Of a stretch of DNA of 64,000 nucleotides, positions 43,688 through 52,023 are shown one piece after another. Under the pieces are notes generated by a model, which saw only the letters and a list, made by a program, of their open reading frames with translations, searched no databases and was not told where the DNA came from. The stretch covers positions 64,136-128,135 of the forward strand of contig JAEUJZ010000049.1 in assembly GCA_016794505.1 (NCBI GenBank), in the 5' to 3' direction. Source of the DNA: Myxococcales bacterium. Its GTDB lineage: Bacteria; Myxococcota_A; Polyangia; Palsa-1104; JAEUJZ01. The translations under genes were made by a program, and so were the position numbers. Each line of letters opens with the position of its first letter. Position 1 is the first letter of the stretch.

Positions 43688-45484
43688 TTAGCTCTGATCT
43701 GAGCTAGCCCCCGTCGCGGGCTGGCTGTGGGCGTGGCGGCGGCCGCGGCGATGTTTGCGGGGGCGGCCGGGGTCGGTAAGGGCGGCCAGGGCCCGCAACA
43801 GCGAGCCGATGGCGAGCCAGGCGCAGACGAGCGTCACGCCCCAGCCGAGCTGCGCCGGGTACAGGATGCCGATGCCGGCGAGCAGGCACAGCACGGCAGT
43901 CAGCGCCATGGACAGCGAGACGGGGCTGCGCTCATACGGTCGACGCAGCGCCACACCGAGCATGAGCGCGCCAGCCCGTGCAACGGCGCGACCGGGGCGA
44001 CCGCGCATGGCAACTGGGATGCCATTTTTGGCCATGGCCTTGCGCTTTAGCTCGCCCGACGGCGTACGCCGCATCTGCACGCGTCGATCGGTCAGGACAA
44101 GCTCAGTGGACTGGTCCAGGTCGCGCAAGAACTGGTCTTCCATGGCTGCCCCGAACGCTGGGTCTTCGACGACAACGTCGAGTTCCCAGTTGGTAAACAG
44201 GCTGGCCAGGTTCATGTTGGAACTGCCGATGCGCGCCCACTTGCCGTCGACGACCATGGTCTTGGCGTGCAGCATGGGGCCGCGCCACTCATAGATCTTC
44301 ACGCCCGCATCGAGCAGCGTCGCAAACCCAGCATGGCCAGCCCAGCGAATCCACGGCAGATCCGATCGACCTGGCACCAGGACTCGCACATCGACGCCAT
44401 CGCGCGCCGCTGCGAGCAGCGCTTCGTAAAGCGGGGTCGGCGTCAGAAAGTAGGCATCGGTGATCCAGATGCGCTCGGCGGCATTGGCCAAGAGCACCTG
44501 CATGAGGCGATAGATGCGCGATCGCCAGGGCACGCCAGGAATCACCCGCACGGGCGCCGTCATCGACACGCAGGGGCAGTCCGGGGCCGAGATGGCAAGC
44601 TGCTCTAGATCCGAGGTGCGCAGCGACAGGCGGGCTGGGCCCTGACCATGCAAGGCGTGGAATAGCCGCGGCGGCAAGCCGGGCCCCGAGCGAGACCAGG
44701 TCTCGTCGAAGGCCAGGCAGAGCTCCGCTGCGGCGGGGCCGGCGAAGCGCAGCGCGGTGTCTCGCCACGGTGGGTCGTCTTGGCCCTGGTGATCGAAGTC
44801 ACCCGCCCATGCATCCCCGATGCACAGGCCCCCAACGTGGCCGATGATGCCGTCAATACACACACACTTGCGGTGATTTCGCCGCAGGCTGGCGATGGGA
44901 GCGGTAAAGGCAAAGGGCTGACAAGCGCGGACGCTGATGCCGGCGCGGGTCATGCGCGCCCATAGCTCGCTGCTGGTTCCCAGGGAACCGAACCAGTCGT
45001 AAAGGACATAGACCTCGACGCCGGACTGCGCGCGTGCGATCAGCGCATCGGCGATGCGGTTGCCGATGCGATCGCCCGAAAAGATGTAGTTTTCGAGCAG
45101 GATGAAGTGCTGCGCATGCTCGATGTCGTAAAGCCAGCTGGAAAACACCTGCGGGCCGTCGCACAGCAGGGTGACGGCGTTGCCGGCGATACGCTCGGCT
45201 TCGCTGGCGCGACGCAGGGCGCGGGCGGTCAGTTCGGCGCTGCGGGATGCAACAAGTGGCGGCTGCGATGGCGATGACGGTGGGTGATAGGGCAGCAGGT
45301 TGATCGGCGAAGGGACGGACTCGCTGTTCGACGGCGGTGTGGACGGCGGCGGCTCGGCGCTTTGCGAAGCTGGACGCTCAGGAGACGAGGGGTTCGAGGC
45401 GCGTTCCGGCGTCGCGGAGCCCCTGGCAAGCGCGTCGCTTGCATCGTGTTCCGGGCGATCCGAGGCCGGCGGAGGCTGTTCCAT
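43688..45484 (-). CDS. Phospholipase-D/cardiolipin-synthase-family protein
   Basis: About 598 residues (ATG 45484; ATG 45511 is an alternative). The first 75 residues are Pro/Ser-rich and disordered. Two HKD motifs form the active site: NHRKCVCID with His204 and MLHAKTMVVD with His406, the two halves of the pseudo-twofold catalytic pocket. The region between them has WFGS, GDRIGNRIAD and ITDAYFLTPT. Two membrane helices follow near residues 520-570, and the C-terminus is Arg/His-rich. The family makes cardiolipin from two phosphatidylglycerols or from phosphatidylglycerol and phosphatidylethanolamine, or hydrolyses phosphodiesters. C-terminal helices are not usual for ClsA, whose helices are N-terminal. 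It is divergent from the fabG operon. Confidence 0.85.
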   Translation of the reverse strand: MEQPPPASDRPEHDASDALARGSATPERASNPSSPERPASQSAEPPPSTPPSNSESVPSPINLLPYHPPSSPSQPPLVASRSAELTARALRRASEAERIAGNAVTLLCDGPQVFSSWLYDIEHAQHFILLENYIFSGDRIGNRIADALIARAQSGVEVYVLYDWFGSLGTSSELWARMTRAGISVRACQPFAFTAPIASLRRNHRKCVCIDGIIGHVGGLCIGDAWAGDFDHQGQDDPPWRDTALRFAGPAAAELCLAFDETWSRSGPGLPPRLFHALHGQGPARLSLRTSDLEQLAISAPDCPCVSMTAPVRVIPGVPWRSRIYRLMQVLLANAAERIWITDAYFLTPTPLYEALLAAARDGVDVRVLVPGRSDLPWIRWAGHAGFATLLDAGVKIYEWRGPMLHAKTMVVDGKWARIGSSNMNLASLFTNWELDVVVEDPAFGAAMEDQFLRDLDQSTELVLTDRRVQMRRTPSGELKRKAMAKNGIPVAMRGRPGRAVARAGALMLGVALRRPYERSPVSLSMALTAVLCLLAGIGILYPAQLGWGVTLVCAWLAIGSLLRALAALTDPGRPRKHRRGRRHAHSQPATGASSDQS

Positions 45485-45587
45485 GGCGCACTCGCCGCCG
45501 GAGTGTATCACCGAAGCCCGAAGAGAACTCGGCCGTCTGCTGTGACCGGATGCGATCCGGCGCAGCCCCGATGGCGGGGTAAGTTGC

Positions 45588-45593
45588 TATAGT
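45588..45593 (+). promoter_or_regulatory. Extended -10 box upstream of the fabG-acp-lolA operon
   Basis: TGC-TATAGT, an extended -10, ends ten bases before ATG 45604. No Shine-Dalgarno is present and there is no -35 match at the right distance. This supports the ATG at 45604 over a GTG at 45592. Confidence 0.45.
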
Positions 45594-45603
45594 GCGCGCC
45601 CGG

Positions 45604-46374
45604 ATGACTGAGACGAAACGACGTGCGCTGGTGACCGGCGGCAGTCGCGGGATCGGCCTTGCGATCGCCCGTGCTCTGGCGCGCGATGGGCTGGATGTGA
45701 TCGTCAGCTATGGGCACGATGCCGCCGGGGCCGAGGCGCAGGTGGCGCAGGCGCGCAGCGAGGGTCTGATGCTCTCGGCGGTGCGCTGTGATGCGGCGCG
45801 GGCTGAAGACTGGGATGCGCTGTTTGCCCGTGGTGGGCCGCTGGGATTGGCCGAGCAGGGCGTGCAGGTGCTGATCCACGCGGCGGGTTTTGCCAAAGAT
45901 GGCCTGCTGATGACGCAGGCACCAACAGACTTTGACGCGGTGCAAGGCGTTCATCTGCGCGGTGCATACCTGGCAAGTCGGGCTTGTCTGCGTGCCATGA
46001 TTGGCGAGCGCTTCGGGCGCATCGTGTACATCTCGTCGCCGACGGCCACGCTGGGACGACGCGGTCAGTGCAGCTATGGCGCGGCCAAGGCGGGGCTCTT
46101 GGGTCTTGCGCGCAGCCTGATGATGGAGGTCTCGCGATTTCAGATCACGGTGAACTGCGTCTCGGCCGGGCTTATCGACACGGCGCTGACGGCGGAGCTG
46201 CCCAAAGAGGTGTATCAGTCGCTGCTTTCATCGGTGCCGATGGCGCGAGCCGGGAAGGCTGAGGAAGTGGCCGAGCTGGTTCGCTATCTGGTGTCGCCGG
46301 CCGGCGGGTATGTGACGGGACAGCTTCTGGCAGTAGACGGAGGACTGGACATGCTGGCCGCCGATGCGTTCTAG
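45604..46374 (+). CDS. 3-oxoacyl-ACP reductase, FabG-like (SDR family)
   Basis: 256 residues, a classical short-chain dehydrogenase. The NADP-binding TGGSRGIG is at the N-terminus, and the catalytic triad is Ser145, Tyr158 and Lys162 (YISSPTATL, YGAAKAG). It would reduce a 3-ketoacyl group on an acyl carrier protein. The ACP gene follows after 85 bases and a LolA-like gene after that. That order and the absence of other fatty-acid genes make a specialised pathway, such as aryl-polyene or other envelope lipid synthesis, more likely than housekeeping synthesis; this is inference. The promoter is close to the ATG. Confidence 0.88.
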   Translation: MTETKRRALVTGGSRGIGLAIARALARDGLDVIVSYGHDAAGAEAQVAQARSEGLMLSAVRCDAARAEDWDALFARGGPLGLAEQGVQVLIHAAGFAKDGLLMTQAPTDFDAVQGVHLRGAYLASRACLRAMIGERFGRIVYISSPTATLGRRGQCSYGAAKAGLLGLARSLMMEVSRFQITVNCVSAGLIDTALTAELPKEVYQSLLSSVPMARAGKAEEVAELVRYLVSPAGGYVTGQLLAVDGGLDMLAADAF

Positions 46375-46459
46375 TGACGCGGTTTAATAGGGTCCCCGGT
46401 GCGGGTTCTAGCCGCGCGGGAACCTTCTGCATCTTCGACGAAGGACGTAGCAAGCAACC

Positions 46460-46714
46460 ATGGCGACCCCTGAGCTTCTTCACGAAATCAAACAACTCCT
46501 TATCAGCAGCCTTCACTTAGATCGCACGCCTGAGAGCATCGACGATCAAGCGCCGTTGTTTCAGGCTGGCTTGGGCTTGGACTCGATCGACGCGCTGGAA
46601 CTGGCGGTCGCGATCGAGCGCACCTATCGCGTGGTCATCCCAGACGAGAAAGTCGGCAAGCAGGCGTTCGCTTCGGTGGCTGCGCTGGCAGACTATGTTG
46701 CGACGCACCGGTAA
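46460..46714 (+). CDS. Acyl carrier protein
   Basis: 84 residues, the usual length. The motif GLDSIDALEL holds Ser42, the attachment site for 4'-phosphopantetheine. The four-helix layout is normal (ELLHEIKQLLISSLHL, the DSID helix, a short third helix, and FASVAALADYVATHR). It carries the acyl chain that FabG reduces. It sits between the reductase and a LolA-like protein, an order seen in specialised acyl pathways. It is the only ACP gene in this window. Confidence 0.92.
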   Translation: MATPELLHEIKQLLISSLHLDRTPESIDDQAPLFQAGLGLDSIDALELAVAIERTYRVVIPDEKVGKQAFASVAALADYVATHR

Positions 46715-46823
46715 CGGCGGGGCAGTTCGCAGCTTCAGCATGCGGCCGAAACCGTCAGACGCTGCCGCTGTATGCACCTCGCAGGCTGCGCGTCGCGATA
46801 GAAAACGCCTGCTGCTTCGTCTG

Positions 46824-47555
46824 ATGGACATGACGCACGTTCCGTGGATGAAGGCCCTTCGGTTGGGCGCTTGCTCGGCGCTGTTGATGTCGGCTCTGGG
46901 GGGGACACCGGCTGCGTTGGGGGCCGAAGCGACCCAGGGCAGCGCCGAGGCGGCCAAGTCACCCGACGAGCTAATGACGCAGATCGATCGAGCGCAGAAG
47001 GATCTGCACTCGCTGTCGGCTGACTTTGTCCAGCTCAGTCGGGTGAAGCTGTTTCGGCAAGAGCTGCGCTCTGAAGGCCGACTGCTCTACGACAAGGGAG
47101 ATGGCGAGGCGAAAGCGGGATCGGCGAAGCGGCCGGCTCGTCTGCGCTGGGAGTATCTGCGCCCGGATCCCTCGACGGTGATCCTGGATGGCGAGCGGGC
47201 GTCGCTGCACATGGGAACGCTGCCGCCCCAGGTGTTCGACACGGGCAAAGACCCCAAGCTGCGCGCGATCTTTTCACAGCTTCGGCTGTGGCTGGGTCAG
47301 GGTGAGCTAGCCAGCGCCAAAGGGCAGTACGACATCTCGCTGGGGGGAACGCCGGGGAAGCCAGCGCTGCTGATGGCGCCACGACCCGAGTCACCCTTGG
47401 CCGCCACGTTTTCTCGCATCGAGCTTCACGTCGAAGGGCGCAGCCTGCAGCTCTTGCGGTTGCTCTTGGTTGAGCGCTCGGGTGACGAAAAAGAGATTCT
47501 CTTCTCGAAGATTCAGCGCAATCCGCGACTGGATCCGCAGGTCTTCATTCGCTGA
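46824..47555 (+). CDS. LolA-like outer-membrane lipoprotein carrier protein
   Basis: 243 residues from ATG 46824. The signal peptide spans about 25 residues and ends near ALG-AEA. The mature protein has the LolA pattern: DELMTQIDRAQKDLHSLSADFVQLSRVKLFRQELRSEGRLLYDK, then PARLRWEYLRPDPSTVILDGERASLHMG and a string of strands up to KIQRNPRLDPQVF. These strands form the half-barrel with a hydrophobic cavity that carries lipids or lipoprotein acyl chains across the periplasm. Start choice: ATG 46848 would also give a signal peptide. In an operon with FabG and an ACP it may carry an acyl product rather than ordinary lipoproteins; LolA-like proteins are known in aryl-polyene clusters. Confidence 0.85.
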   Translation: MDMTHVPWMKALRLGACSALLMSALGGTPAALGAEATQGSAEAAKSPDELMTQIDRAQKDLHSLSADFVQLSRVKLFRQELRSEGRLLYDKGDGEAKAGSAKRPARLRWEYLRPDPSTVILDGERASLHMGTLPPQVFDTGKDPKLRAIFSQLRLWLGQGELASAKGQYDISLGGTPGKPALLMAPRPESPLAATFSRIELHVEGRSLQLLRLLLVERSGDEKEILFSKIQRNPRLDPQVFIR

Positions 47556-47802
47556 CCCACGCGGTCCTGGCTTCACGTTGGGTCCGAGTGGCCGATGTCC
47601 CGACGGCAGCACCTGCAGTTGGCAGGCAAGACACCACGCAAACAGTGATGACAGGCGCCGCAAACATCGGATAGAGTGTTCCCGTCGTAGCATTTGCCTT
47701 AACGTTGGACTTCACTCGGCCAGAGCCCTGGCCATGACCTTAAGACCCTGAGCAGTACCGAACCTAGGAAGCAGAAGCAGGAACATGAAAGGGAGACACT
47801 CG

Positions 47803-48189
47803 ATGACTCATTCGAATTCGGTCAAGCACGTTCTGTTGGCGGTGGGCCTTGGCGCGCTGGTCGCGGCGTGCGGCGGACCAGAGACGCCCGCTGGCCCGAC
47901 GTTTTCAACCGATATCCAGAAGGACCTAACGGCTCAGTGCGCGAGCGCTGGCTGCCACAACAAGACGGCGACCAACAAGCTGAAGGTCGATACGGCCGCA
48001 GGGCAGGAGATGGCCAACTATCAGTTGCTCTTCGATCAGCAGCTCGTGATCAAGAACGACGCTGCGAACTCGCCGCTGATCAAGGTGGTCATGTCCGGCA
48101 AGGGCCCGTCGGGAGTGACCCATGCGACGCTGTCTGCGACCAAGCTGGCGACCTGGACCAGCTGGGTGAATGCCGGCGCGCCGTTCTAG
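47803..48189 (+). CDS. Small lipoprotein with a CX4CH haem-like motif
   Basis: 128 residues. The lipobox is VAAC (Cys23). The core has CASAGCH (Cys46, Cys51, His52), a CX4CH variant of the c-type haem motif seen in many Myxococcota and Planctomycetota proteins. Later strands and helices are short (LLFDQQLVIKNDAANSPLIKVV, WTSWVNAGAPF), and the ending WxxWVNAGAP is typical of such small cytochrome-like domains. Whether haem is really bound is not shown. ATG 47803 is chosen because AGGGAG lies eight bases upstream; an ATG at 47785 has a box too close to it. The gene stands alone. Confidence 0.65.
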   Translation: MTHSNSVKHVLLAVGLGALVAACGGPETPAGPTFSTDIQKDLTAQCASAGCHNKTATNKLKVDTAAGQEMANYQLLFDQQLVIKNDAANSPLIKVVMSGKGPSGVTHATLSATKLATWTSWVNAGAPF

Positions 48190-48534
48190 GCCAACGCCCT
48201 TCTTCAGTCGCTCGCCGACCTGTCCTTCCTCCTAGATCCTTCCCGCGTACCGCTTCCCCCTTTGAATCTCGGGCTCTGCTTGGCTTGAGGGTCGTGTTGG
48301 GTCCGCTCGCTGTCCGGGGGGGCCACGTGCGTAGCTTCGTTCGCAGCTGAGCCGTTCCGAACGCAGTCTGCGCGCGGTGTACCGACGTAAGTCCGCGAGA
48401 AGACCCGTGCGTGCTGCGGGCACAGATGTTGCAACTCGTGTCTGGTTGCATCGATACCTGCGTCGGCTGCGTGGCAGCGGCGCAGGTCGGACCGCCACGG
48501 GTGCAGTGGCTGACCGTTCGCGTGGATCTGCAGC
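48190..48534. other. 345-base intergenic region, no gene recognised
   Basis: Lies between the haem-motif lipoprotein and a short membrane-protein frame. Frames on both strands are arginine-rich. No hairpin, repeat or promoter was identified. Confidence 0.5.
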
Positions 48535-48675
48535 ATGGATACTCTGATCGACAAGTGCCCAAGCTGGGGCTATCTGGTTCTGCTCGTCGGAGCATTCGCG
48601 GCGGCGGTCGTCGTCTCGGGCTTGGGCATCAAGGCCATTGGCCACGTCGCGACCCGCACCCGCAAGTCGGAATAG
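48535..48675 (+). CDS. Short membrane peptide or N-terminal fragment of a broken gene
   Basis: 46 residues starting MDTLIDKCPSWG, with one strong transmembrane helix (YLVLLVGAFAAAVVVSGLGI) and a basic end (HVATRTRKSE). It has no clear ribosome binding site. After its TAG the same frame continues with protein-like sequence (RNFARFNDAVRWQSEDC) up to about 48747, and the next gene starts in another frame at 48774. The three pieces would make a membrane-anchored helical protein if read as one. Either a genuine small protein or the first part of a disrupted gene; the evidence does not decide. Confidence 0.4.
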   Translation: MDTLIDKCPSWGYLVLLVGAFAAAVVVSGLGIKAIGHVATRTRKSE

Positions 48676-48773
48676 GCTCCGGGCTCTTCGTCGCTCCAAC
48701 GGAACTTCGCGCGCTTCAACGACGCCGTGCGCTGGCAGAGCGAGGATTGCTCTGACCGAACATCGAGCGTCGC

Positions 48774-49367
48774 GTGGCGGACTTCGAGGCAGCCTGTGCG
48801 AAGTTCGCCACAGAGGTTCAGAAGTTGCAGGAAGAACGGACCGCAAGGATAGACTCTGTGCTTTCGCAGCGAGGCGCGATCCGTATGGAAACGAAATCGA
48901 TGAAGGACATGGCCCGCGTGACGCCTTCGGCAGCGGTACCCCCCTATGACTTCGAACGCGCGTACCGTGTCGACCTAGATCCGGCAGTGACCGCGGTCGA
49001 CGAAGATCGACAACGACCGCTGCAGCAAGCGATCGACGCGGGATACAGCCCGGCCAGCGACATCCTGGCCTTCGCTAAGCTGGAAGAGATCGAAGCAATC
49101 GATCGGCTTGCGCGCTGGCAGAGTGATCGTGGTCTGCCGCTGTCCGTGGTGCCGATTCCACCCGACAAGAACCGCGACCAGCTTGCTGCCGAAGGGGCCC
49201 TGCGCGAACGTGCGCACTATTTCGCGCATTGCCCGTCGAAGCACACGCGCACGGTGGCGTGGATTCGTGAAGGCTGGGAGCTCGACGAGAAAAGCGAGAT
49301 CGACCTGCTGCGCCAGGTCTATGCCCGCATCCGCGAGCGCTTGCGAATTCCCACGCGCTCGGGCTAG
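48774..49367 (+). CDS. Hypothetical helical protein, possibly 3' part of a disrupted gene
   Basis: 197 residues from GTG 48774. The first 35 residues are a long charged helix (ADFEAACAKFATEVQKLQEERTARIDSVL). A middle segment has polar loops (PPYDFERAYRVDLDPAVTAVDEDRQ), and the rest is helical (FAKLEEIEAIDRLARWQSD, EGALRERAHYFAHCP, WIREGWELDEKSEIDLLRQVYARI). No signal peptide and no named domain. There is no ribosome binding site before the GTG. A stop codon just before the GTG in its frame, and helical sequence in a different frame upstream, suggest that the original start may be lost. Confidence 0.5.
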   Translation: MADFEAACAKFATEVQKLQEERTARIDSVLSQRGAIRMETKSMKDMARVTPSAAVPPYDFERAYRVDLDPAVTAVDEDRQRPLQQAIDAGYSPASDILAFAKLEEIEAIDRLARWQSDRGLPLSVVPIPPDKNRDQLAAEGALRERAHYFAHCPSKHTRTVAWIREGWELDEKSEIDLLRQVYARIRERLRIPTRSG

Positions 49368-49565
49368 TCCGCGGTGGCTCCCTGCGTTCCAATCACCAGG
49401 TCGGCTGTATCTCGCTCTGCAACATCACCTCAGAGCCGCGATCTGCTCCATACGCTTGAACAAGGGTGGGGCGGGATTCGGGGACCATTCGGCTTGGTTC
49501 GTCGCTGGAGCATGCACTGCGTGGCCGCGCCCTAAGGAAGCGGCCCCCATGCACGCCGCTTCAGT

Positions 49566-51020
49566 TCATGTGTTTGCTTCGTCGGAGCGTGGCGACGGCG
49601 CGGGCACGGGGAGCTGGCAGACGACTTCGGTGCCGCTCGGAGCGGCGGATGTGACCGACAGGCGGCCGCCCAGGTGACTGACGCGCTCGCGCATGCCGAT
49701 GAGTCCGACGCCGCGAGGTGCCCCTGCCGTTGCCGGCGGCAGTCCGCGCCCGTTGTCGCGCACACGCAAGTCGATCTGCTGCGAAGTGATGTGCAGCGTG
49801 ACCAACACCTCGGTGGCCTCGGCGTGGCGGAGCACGTTAGTCAGCGACTCCTGTGCGATGCGAAAGACCGCCGTCGTTAGCTCAGCGGGCAGCGCCACCT
49901 CCTCGCCGCGCAGGTCGATCTGGCAGCGCAGCTCAGCGCGATCTTCGATGCGTCCGACCAACCACTCAATCGCCGCGCACAGACCCAGATCGTCGAGCAC
50001 GCGCGGTCGCAGCTCGGTCAAAAGGGACCGCACAGTGCGCCGCGCCTGCTCAAGCTGCACCGCCACATCTTCGATGCCGACGGCGAGCGGCCGGGGGACA
50101 TCGCCGCTGCGCCGCTGCAGCGCAGTGACTTCGTAGCCCAGCGCCGCCAGCTGCTGCCCCAGCTCGTCGTGTAGCTCGCGGGCGATGTGGGCACGTTCCT
50201 GTTCGCGTGCCGTTTCGACGCTGGCCAGCAGGCGGCGCAGCTCGACCGTGCGGGCCGCCACCAGGCCTTCCAGGCTCGCACTGTAGACCCGTAGCGCATC
50301 GGCGTTCTGCGCGATGATGCGCGACTGCAGAAAGGACTGGCGATGCAGCATGAACAGTCCATGACCGAACACAACGCTGAGCAAGTACACGTTGAGCTGC
50401 ACGCTGAGGACCAGCGGCAAGTAACGGGATACCAGCTCGCCACGCACCCCCAGCAGCAGGCCAGACCACAGCGACAGCGGAACCAGCAGCGTCATCAGGG
50501 CCCGGCGGCCCAGCGTCCACGGGAACAGCACCGTCAGAAAGAGCATCACGTAGTACAGGTGAAACCATGGCTCATCGAGGCCACCCATCCAGCCCGCGCT
50601 GTAGCCAAGCGTGGTGCAGCACACGATCATGGTGACTGTGAAGATCGCCATGTCGTACGCGGCAAAGCGTGGACGACGAATCAACAGCAGCGCGATGCCC
50701 GAAGCGAGGATCATCACCACGCGCCAGAGCGTCACGGCGCGCAGATCTTCCTGCGCGGCGGGATAGATCAAGCGATCCGCGGGCATCCACAAAACAGCGC
50801 AGGTCAACGACAGAAGCGCGATCAGTCGCACGTAGCTGACCGAGCGCGCTTGGCACAGCGCGGCGAACTGCGCTTCATCGTCGGCAGACATCGGCTGCAA
50901 GAGCGGCGAGACCGTCAGCGAAATGTTGTGGTGCAGAAACGCGGAAAAGCGCCCGGCGATCCTGTCTGACACAGCGGGCGGCTGACGTGGCGGATGCAGA
51001 GGTTCCGGTGGGTTCATCAT
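49566..51020 (-). CDS. Sensor histidine kinase, NarL-type (HisKA_3)
   Basis: About 484 residues. The first 65 are soluble; then there are about six membrane helices (residues 65-225, with one at LIALLSLTCAVLWM and one at MTLLVPLSLWSGLLLG), and a cytoplasmic helix that leads into the dimerisation domain. The phospho-acceptor is His284 in AREQERAHIARELHDELGQQL. The ATPase domain has the N-box (IAQESLTNVLRHAEA), G1 (DNGRGLP) and G2 (GVGLIGMRERV). It would sense an unknown signal in or near the membrane and pass phosphate to the regulator whose gene lies just upstream. ATG 51020 is chosen. It is about 165 bases after the regulator gene on the same strand. Confidence 0.92.
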   Translation of the reverse strand: MMNPPEPLHPPRQPPAVSDRIAGRFSAFLHHNISLTVSPLLQPMSADDEAQFAALCQARSVSYVRLIALLSLTCAVLWMPADRLIYPAAQEDLRAVTLWRVVMILASGIALLLIRRPRFAAYDMAIFTVTMIVCCTTLGYSAGWMGGLDEPWFHLYYVMLFLTVLFPWTLGRRALMTLLVPLSLWSGLLLGVRGELVSRYLPLVLSVQLNVYLLSVVFGHGLFMLHRQSFLQSRIIAQNADALRVYSASLEGLVAARTVELRRLLASVETAREQERAHIARELHDELGQQLAALGYEVTALQRRSGDVPRPLAVGIEDVAVQLEQARRTVRSLLTELRPRVLDDLGLCAAIEWLVGRIEDRAELRCQIDLRGEEVALPAELTTAVFRIAQESLTNVLRHAEATEVLVTLHITSQQIDLRVRDNGRGLPPATAGAPRGVGLIGMRERVSHLGGRLSVTSAAPSGTEVVCQLPVPAPSPRSDEANT

Positions 51021-51185
51021 GCGCGTTCCACAACCCTGGTTGTCACGGGGCGGCAAAACCCGCTACCGGCGGGAATGGCGCGGAAGTCGTGCGTTCTATG
51101 GGCGCTGCTGCTGGCCCAATGCGACGGCCAACCACTGCGATGAGGCCCGCGGCGCTGTCCCAAGGCCCCGTGGATGGAAGCGCCG

Positions 51186-51815
51186 CTAGCGCACAATTCC
51201 AGCTTGATGGGCATAGCGGACGATTTCGCCGATGGTGTTGACGTTTAGCTTGCCTTTGATGTGCTGGACGTAGGTGCTGACGGTGCTCTTGCTGAGGTTC
51301 AGCTCAGCGGCGATGTCGCTGACGCCGCGGCCCTGCGCCAGTAGATCAAAGACCTGGTATTCCCGCGCCGACAGCGATTCGTGGACCGGCCGTTGGGGGT
51401 CGGCTTCGCCCAGTCGCACCCGCTCGGCTAGCTCGGGACTGCGATACGTGCGGCCGGCCGCGACATGGCGTATGGCGAGCAAGAGCTCGTCCGACGGGCG
51501 ATCTTTGGATACGTAGCCTGAAGCGCCCTCGCGCAGCATGCGCAGCGCGTACTGCTCTTCGGCGTACATCGACAGCACCAGGATGCGCAGCGCGGGGCGG
51601 CTGGCCCGCAAGCGGCGCAGCACTTCAATCCCACTGACGCGCGGCAGCGACAGGTCCAGGATCAAGACGTCGCACGCGGTCTGTTCCATCGCCTGCAGCG
51701 CTTGCCGACCGTCTGCGCACTCGCCCACCACTTCGATGTCGGGCGCTTCCCGCAGCAGCTTGCGCAGCCCCTGACGCAGGATGGCGTGATCGTCGGCAAG
51801 ATAGACTCGAATCAT
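51186..51815 (-). CDS. LuxR/NarL-family response regulator
   Basis: 209 residues. The receiver domain has the acidic pair Asp8/Asp9, the phosphorylated Asp54 (LILDLSLPRV) and Lys104 (YVSKD). The C-terminal LuxR-type helix-turn-helix is normal (LSAREYQVFDLLAQGRGVSDIAAELNLS, STVSTYVQHIKGKL). It is the partner of the histidine kinase encoded downstream. ATG 51815 follows GGAGG by nine bases. Target genes cannot be read from sequence. About 208 bases without a gene separate it from the next minus-strand gene. Confidence 0.94.
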   Translation of the reverse strand: MIRVYLADDHAILRQGLRKLLREAPDIEVVGECADGRQALQAMEQTACDVLILDLSLPRVSGIEVLRRLRASRPALRILVLSMYAEEQYALRMLREGASGYVSKDRPSDELLLAIRHVAAGRTYRSPELAERVRLGEADPQRPVHESLSAREYQVFDLLAQGRGVSDIAAELNLSKSTVSTYVQHIKGKLNVNTIGEIVRYAHQAGIVR

Positions 51816-52023
51816 TGGGCCCAGCCTCCGCCCCCAGCGGCCAAGGGGCATGCTCAAGCTGGAAATTGTACTGCCAAAGCCTGCCGTCCATCGCTCCATC
51901 CCGAGCGCGCAGATCGGCGGTCCGCGTCCCTGGGATACGCCAATAGGCCCTTGTGCTGCGAACCGGCTTCAGCGAGATTATGTTGAATGATAACGCCTCG
52001 CCTGCGAAGCACATGGGCTTCTA

